Assembly: GCF_030378165.1 (NCBI RefSeq) | Contig: NZ_CP119766.1 | Location: forward strand, 3,906,001 to 3,970,000 | Direction: 5' to 3' | DNA from: Flavobacterium panacagri | GTDB lineage: Bacteria; Bacteroidota; Bacteroidia; Flavobacteriales; Flavobacteriaceae | Length of the DNA stretch: 64,000 nucleotides | Translations under genes and position numbers: made by a program | The notes under the pieces: model-generated | Databases searched by the model: none | Seen by the model: the letters and a program-made list of their open reading frames with translations, nothing else | What the model was told of the DNA's origin: nothing | Part shown: one piece after another, positions 60,444-64,000 of the stretch | Position numbering within the stretch: position 1 is the stretch's first letter | How the letters are laid out: each line of letters opens with the position of its first letter

Positions 60444-61478
60444 ATGCTTCCAAAAACAATGAAAGCCGCGGTCGTCAGAGAATTTGGATCTCTTTTAAAA
60501 ATCGAAGAGGTCGAAGTAAAACGCCCAGGCAGAAATGAAATTCTTGTAAAAGTAATTGCAAGCGGTGTTTGCCATACCGATTTACATGCCGTTGAAGGAG
60601 ACTGGCCGGTTAAACCTAAAATGCCATTAATTCCGGGACACGAAGCTGTTGGTTATGTTGCCGCAGTGGGACAGGATGTTAAAAACGTAAAAGAAGGTGA
60701 TGCCGTTGGCGTGCCTTGGCTTTACAGCGCGTGCGGTGGCTGTGATCATTGCATTACAGGCTGGGAAACCTTATGTGAAAGTCAGCAAAATGGAGGTTAC
60801 AGCGTAGATGGGGGATTTGCAGAATTTGTTATTGCAGATGCCAGATATGTTGGGATTTTACCTTCGAATGTAAACTTTATCGAAATGGCTCCGATTTTAT
60901 GTGCTGGTGTTACTGTTTACAAAGGATTAAAAGAAACTGAGGTTAAACCTGGCGAATGGGTGGCGATTTCTGGGATTGGAGGTTTAGGTCACGTTGCAGT
61001 ACAATACGCGAAAGCGATGGGAATGAACGTGGCTGCAATTGATATTGGAGACGATAAATTGGAACTGGCAAAAAAACTAGGTGCCGATTTGGTTGTGAAT
61101 GCGAAAAATCAAAATCCTGGAGAATTCTTAAAGAAAGAAGTTGGTGGAATGCATGGGGCGTTGATTACCGCAGTTTCTCCAATTGCTTTCAAACAAGGGC
61201 TTGAAACATTGAGAAGAAAAGGTACAATGGCATTAAACGGACTTCCTCCAGGGAATTTTGATTTGTCTATTTTTGATACGGTTTTGAATAGAATTACGAT
61301 TAGGGGTTCAATTGTTGGAACTCGTAAAGACATGAAAGAAGCCATCGAATTTGCTGCTGACGGAAAGGTTAAAGCAACCGTAACAACTTCTAAATTGGAA
61401 GAGGTAAATACCGTTTTTGATAAAATGAAAAAAGGACAGATTGAAGGAAGAATTGTTCTGGATATCGCAAGTTCTTAA
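60444..61478 (+). CDS. adhP: Zinc-dependent alcohol dehydrogenase
   Basis: 344 aa medium-chain dehydrogenase. Catalytic zinc ligands C43, H66 and C152 ([21 protein letters not shown]), structural zinc C96, C99, C102 and C110 ([15 protein letters not shown]), NAD-binding [14 protein letters not shown]. It interconverts primary alcohols and aldehydes and pairs with the ALDH 62 bp upstream. A terminator follows at 61494. Confidence 0.95.
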   Translation: MLPKTMKAAVVREFGSLLKIEEVEVKRPGRNEILVKVIASGVCHTDLHAVEGDWPVKPKMPLIPGHEAVGYVAAVGQDVKNVKEGDAVGVPWLYSACGGCDHCITGWETLCESQQNGGYSVDGGFAEFVIADARYVGILPSNVNFIEMAPILCAGVTVYKGLKETEVKPGEWVAISGIGGLGHVAVQYAKAMGMNVAAIDIGDDKLELAKKLGADLVVNAKNQNPGEFLKKEVGGMHGALITAVSPIAFKQGLETLRRKGTMALNGLPPGNFDLSIFDTVLNRITIRGSIVGTRKDMKEAIEFAADGKVKATVTTSKLEEVNTVFDKMKKGQIEGRIVLDIASS

Positions 61479-61493
61479 ATAGTTGGTTATGTT

Positions 61494-61530
61494 AAAGCAG
61501 TAAACCTTAAAAAAGTTTGCTGCTTTTTTT
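61494..61530 (+). terminator. Intrinsic terminator or attenuator after adhP
   Basis: AAAGCAGTAAAC and GTTTGCTGCTTT arms (one G-T pair) with a T-run. It lies just before the DUF779 gene and may lower its expression. Confidence 0.7.
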
Positions 61531-61544
61531 AAATTTAGAAAGTT

Positions 61545-61919
61545 ATGATTAAACGTATTGATGCCACAGAAAAAGCAGTTGAGTTAATCAATATCCTTAA
61601 GGAAAAACACGGAGATTTGATGTTTTATCAAGCAGGAGGATGTTGTGAAGGCACGCAGCCACAATGTTTTGAAAAAGGAGGTTATTATCAGCGTACCGGA
61701 GACGTTTGTATTGGTACAGTTGAAGACGTCGAATTTTGGGTAGACAAGGATTTATTCGAATACTGGAAACATGCTCATTTTACTTTAACAGTAATTGATG
61801 CTTTTGGTGTAGGCGGTTTTTCTTTAGAAACACCATTAAAGAAAACATTTCAAATAGAGTATAGAATTTTTACATCAGAAGAAGAAAAGGATTTAGAACC
61901 AGTTTTTAGGATTGAGTAG
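61545..61919 (+). CDS. DUF779 family protein
   Basis: 124 aa. Family features: FYQAGGCCEGTQPQCF, a Cys-rich metal-site candidate, and HFTLTVIDAFGVGGFSLETP. DUF779 genes are widely found beside aldehyde dehydrogenases, and this neighbourhood agrees. A metal-binding accessory role is assumed; the exact function is unknown. Confidence 0.88.
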   Translation: MIKRIDATEKAVELINILKEKHGDLMFYQAGGCCEGTQPQCFEKGGYYQRTGDVCIGTVEDVEFWVDKDLFEYWKHAHFTLTVIDAFGVGGFSLETPLKKTFQIEYRIFTSEEEKDLEPVFRIE

Positions 61920-61951
61920 TATTTTTTTGTTTCAAGTTTCAAGTTTGAAAA

Positions 61952-62014
61952 ACTTAGAATCTTAGCTTCTAAAAAAAACTTAGCATCTTAGTATCTCAGA
62001 ACCTTAGCATCTTC
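61952..62014. repeat. Tandem CTTAG-type intergenic repeat
   Basis: Four degenerate copies of ACTTAGxATCTTAG-like units between the DUF779 gene and the convergent AraC gene. Simple low-complexity repeat of a type often seen after flavobacterial genes; may act as a weak bidirectional terminator. Confidence 0.5.
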
Positions 62015-62936
62015 AATTAATATAAAGTAACTGATACTGTTTCGGTGTAATTCCTTCGTGTTTTTTGAATAATCTAATGAAGTAATTTGCATCTTCAAAT
62101 CCTGCTAAATAACAGACTTCGTTGATTTGCAATGTTGGATTTTTTAAAAGATTTTTAGCGCATTTTATTTTTTCACTCAAAATATATTCAATAGGACTCA
62201 TTCCGAGTTCGCGTTTGAAAAAGCGATAGAAAGAAGTAGTGCTCATGCAGGCTTTCTCGCTTAAAGTTTTCAAATTCATGTTTTCCTTCAAGTTCTGCTT
62301 GATGTATTCTGTGACTTCTGTGATTGGATTATTAGTTTCATGAAATTTTCCTTCGTCCAAAGATTTTACAGTTTGGGTCTGAATAATTCGGATCAATAAT
62401 TCTTTTAAAGTCAAATCAGCTAGAATGTCTTTTGTAATCGAAGTGCTCATGCATTCTTTGATTAATTTATTGATTGTAGCTGCCATTTCGACGTTATTGT
62501 AAAAGAAATAATTCTGATAATTTAACTGCCAGAACATATTGTTTCCTTCTTTTGGATATTGTTCGTTTAAGAAGTTTAATATTTCAGCGATTTTTGCTTG
62601 ATCAATAGCTAAAGCCAGACATTGTGTCGGATTGTTTTTAGAAGCTTCAGGAAAATCAATTTTCATTTCTACATTCGATGGGACAATTACCGTTTCGCCC
62701 GGCAGATATTCAAATTCAGGATCGTCAAAAAGATGCATAACTTTCTTTCCGCGAAGCATGCTGGTCACAACCAAATCATTAAATTTTAACGGAACCATTT
62801 TAGTCGATTCGTAGGTTTCAAACAAATTCAATTCACAATGACTAAGATTGTAAATAGTTCTATTTTCAACAAGAGTCTTTAACGATTTTTCTTGTGATAA
62901 TTGAAGAGGATTGACTAAAAATCGTTGGTTGTTCAT
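62013..62936 (-). CDS. AraC family regulator of the dehydrogenase cluster
   Basis: 307 aa. N-terminal ligand-binding domain (about 20-190; SMLRGKKVMHLFDDPEFEYL, PGETVIVPSNVEMKID) of the AraC_N type found next to ALDH/DUF779 genes, C-terminal double helix-turn-helix (about 205-305; LKTLSEKACMSTTSFYRFFK, GMSPIEYILSEK). It points towards the dehydrogenase genes and probably activates the 58845 promoter in response to an aldehyde or alcohol. Confidence 0.9.
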   Translation of the reverse strand: MNNQRFLVNPLQLSQEKSLKTLVENRTIYNLSHCELNLFETYESTKMVPLKFNDLVVTSMLRGKKVMHLFDDPEFEYLPGETVIVPSNVEMKIDFPEASKNNPTQCLALAIDQAKIAEILNFLNEQYPKEGNNMFWQLNYQNYFFYNNVEMAATINKLIKECMSTSITKDILADLTLKELLIRIIQTQTVKSLDEGKFHETNNPITEVTEYIKQNLKENMNLKTLSEKACMSTTSFYRFFKRELGMSPIEYILSEKIKCAKNLLKNPTLQINEVCYLAGFEDANYFIRLFKKHEGITPKQYQLLYIN

Positions 62937-63009
62937 TGAAATTTAATTTTTGGTGAAGACTCTAAATTTAATGAAAATAAGTAAATAAACAGGTAGATTT
63001 AACGTTTTA

Positions 63010-63873
63010 TTAAATCAATTCTTCTACATGTTTTTTGATGTTTTCTGAGATTTTTTTAGTTGGTAAATCATTTTCATCGTCACCAAAAGGATCTTCAATT
63101 TCTTCAGCAATCAACTCTAAACTCGCCAATACATAAAATATAAAAACAACAACTGGAGCAACTAGATAACCTAAGCTAACAGAGTAACCAAACGGCAGTG
63201 TCATGGTATAAAAGAAAATGAATTTTTTTATAAAGGCACTGTAAGAGTAGGGAATAGGTGTGTTTTTGATACGTTCACAAGCGCCACAGATATCGGTAAA
63301 AGCAACCAATTCATCATTCAAGGTAATTAGTTGATCGCCAGAAATTTTCCCTGCATCGTACAAATCATTAATTTTATGATACATGATTCTTTTTAACTGA
63401 TTTGGCTTGTGTTTGTGCTGGTCGATTTCTAACTCTACATCTTCAAAGAGTTGTTTACTGGTATCTTCATCTTTTAAATGTTTGTGTAAAATATCAGCAT
63501 ACATCGGAATGTATTTTTTAAAAAACTTTCTGTCATTTTCATCTTTTAAAATTGCAGAAAGTTTGATCGCAAAATTACGGCTGTTGTTTACTAATCCGCC
63601 CCAAAGTTTACGGCCTTCCCACCAGCGGTCATAAGCGGTATTGGTTCTAAAAACAAGCAAAAGAGAAATTACAAAACCAAGCATTCCGTGCATAATTGGA
63701 ATATTGTGGATATAATCGTTTTTAGTTACTTTAAAATATTCGACTTCGAGATAACCAACAATAGCGGCGTAAATTCCAATAGCAATCATAATCGGAAACA
63801 GTTTTCTAACTGTATCAGATTTATGAAAATGAAAAATAAAAGTAAACCAGTCTTTGGTATTGTATGTTATCAT
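63010..63873 (-). CDS. Bestrophin family anion channel (UPF0187/YneE type)
   Basis: 287 aa inner-membrane protein. Family motifs: MHGMLGFVISLLLVFRTNTA, then YDRWWEGRKLWGGLVNNSRN, and the C-terminal DPFGDDENDLP. Four transmembrane helices (about 24-42, 58-80, 205-225, 230-250). Bacterial bestrophins form pentameric ion channels. The start at 63873 fits the usual N-terminus (MITYNTKDWF). Confidence 0.92.
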   Translation of the reverse strand: MITYNTKDWFTFIFHFHKSDTVRKLFPIMIAIGIYAAIVGYLEVEYFKVTKNDYIHNIPIMHGMLGFVISLLLVFRTNTAYDRWWEGRKLWGGLVNNSRNFAIKLSAILKDENDRKFFKKYIPMYADILHKHLKDEDTSKQLFEDVELEIDQHKHKPNQLKRIMYHKINDLYDAGKISGDQLITLNDELVAFTDICGACERIKNTPIPYSYSAFIKKFIFFYTMTLPFGYSVSLGYLVAPVVVFIFYVLASLELIAEEIEDPFGDDENDLPTKKISENIKKHVEELI

Positions 63874-64000
63874 TTAAGTTTGTTTTGAAACAAATTTAGC
63901 TTAAAAAATATCTCATTTTTATAAAAAGGAAAAAATATTTTAACTCAAAAAAGTATTGTTTTTTGGTAAAATTTAAAGCTATCAAATTTTCTGGTATGTA

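Overview
The window is a piece of a Flavobacterium-like (Bacteroidota) chromosome. It is AT-rich, has almost no Shine-Dalgarno sequences, and carries several exact copies of the Bacteroidota -7 promoter box TAnnTTTG. Host genes of typical flavobacterial type (apt, pheT, AraC/SDR pairs, a bestrophin, an ALDH-adhP-DUF779 cluster) flank a complete 38.3-kb siphovirus-like prophage.

Left host arm (1-8348): a bile-acid-symporter-type transporter cut by the window edge, an Lrp regulator, two SDR/AraC pairs and a secreted TlpA-type thioredoxin protein. This arm looks like an older, decayed island in the same tRNA hotspot. A 12-bp partial att core lies at 1439, and a relic of an integrase 5' end lies at 8234-8272, just outside attL.

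Prophage (8349-46663): a 19-bp direct repeat (attL 8349-8367, attR 46645-46663) covers the 3' end of tRNA-Arg(ACG), with a tyrosine integrase at the tRNA side. The leftward lysogeny block holds an XRE repressor, a small protein and a HEPN-like protein. The rightward early block holds a Cro-like protein, a LuxR-type regulator, a primase-helicase and small genes. Two leftward genes (17.7-19.3 kb) sit in the middle; each has its own consensus host promoter. A 585-bp control region follows, with five TTCCACAA octamers and a C6-AGA-C6 block. Then comes the rightward late region: protease/scaffold, capsid, tail-tube candidate, structured RNA, Dam methylase, TerS/TerL, portal, adhesins, holin/amidase/spanin lysis cassette, tape measure, an accessory DUF4468 gene, and tail tip.

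The main discovery is a set of six identically built late promoters (starting at 20933, 25712, 28960, 31671, 37610 and 41714). Each has an invariant TGTCCTATT and, at exactly the same distance, a -7-like box (nAnnTTnG). They divide the late genes into six units: head; terminase; portal; adhesion plus lysis; tape measure; tail tip. Three follow an intrinsic terminator directly, and two place the ATG 5 nt after the -7 box, which implies leaderless mRNAs. This looks like a dedicated late-transcription system in which a phage activator replaces the -33 contact. A second strong candidate is a 136-nt structured element (24314-24449) with a 33-bp interrupted stem and a 10-nt loop complementary to its own 5' flank.

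Right host arm (46740-64000): apt; a four-gene leftward operon ending in a NarL-type histidine kinase and response regulator; an uncharacterised operon of two large proteins plus an N-acetylmuramidase; palindromic intergenic repeats; pheT; an aldehyde/alcohol dehydrogenase cluster with DUF779 and an AraC regulator; and a bestrophin-family channel.
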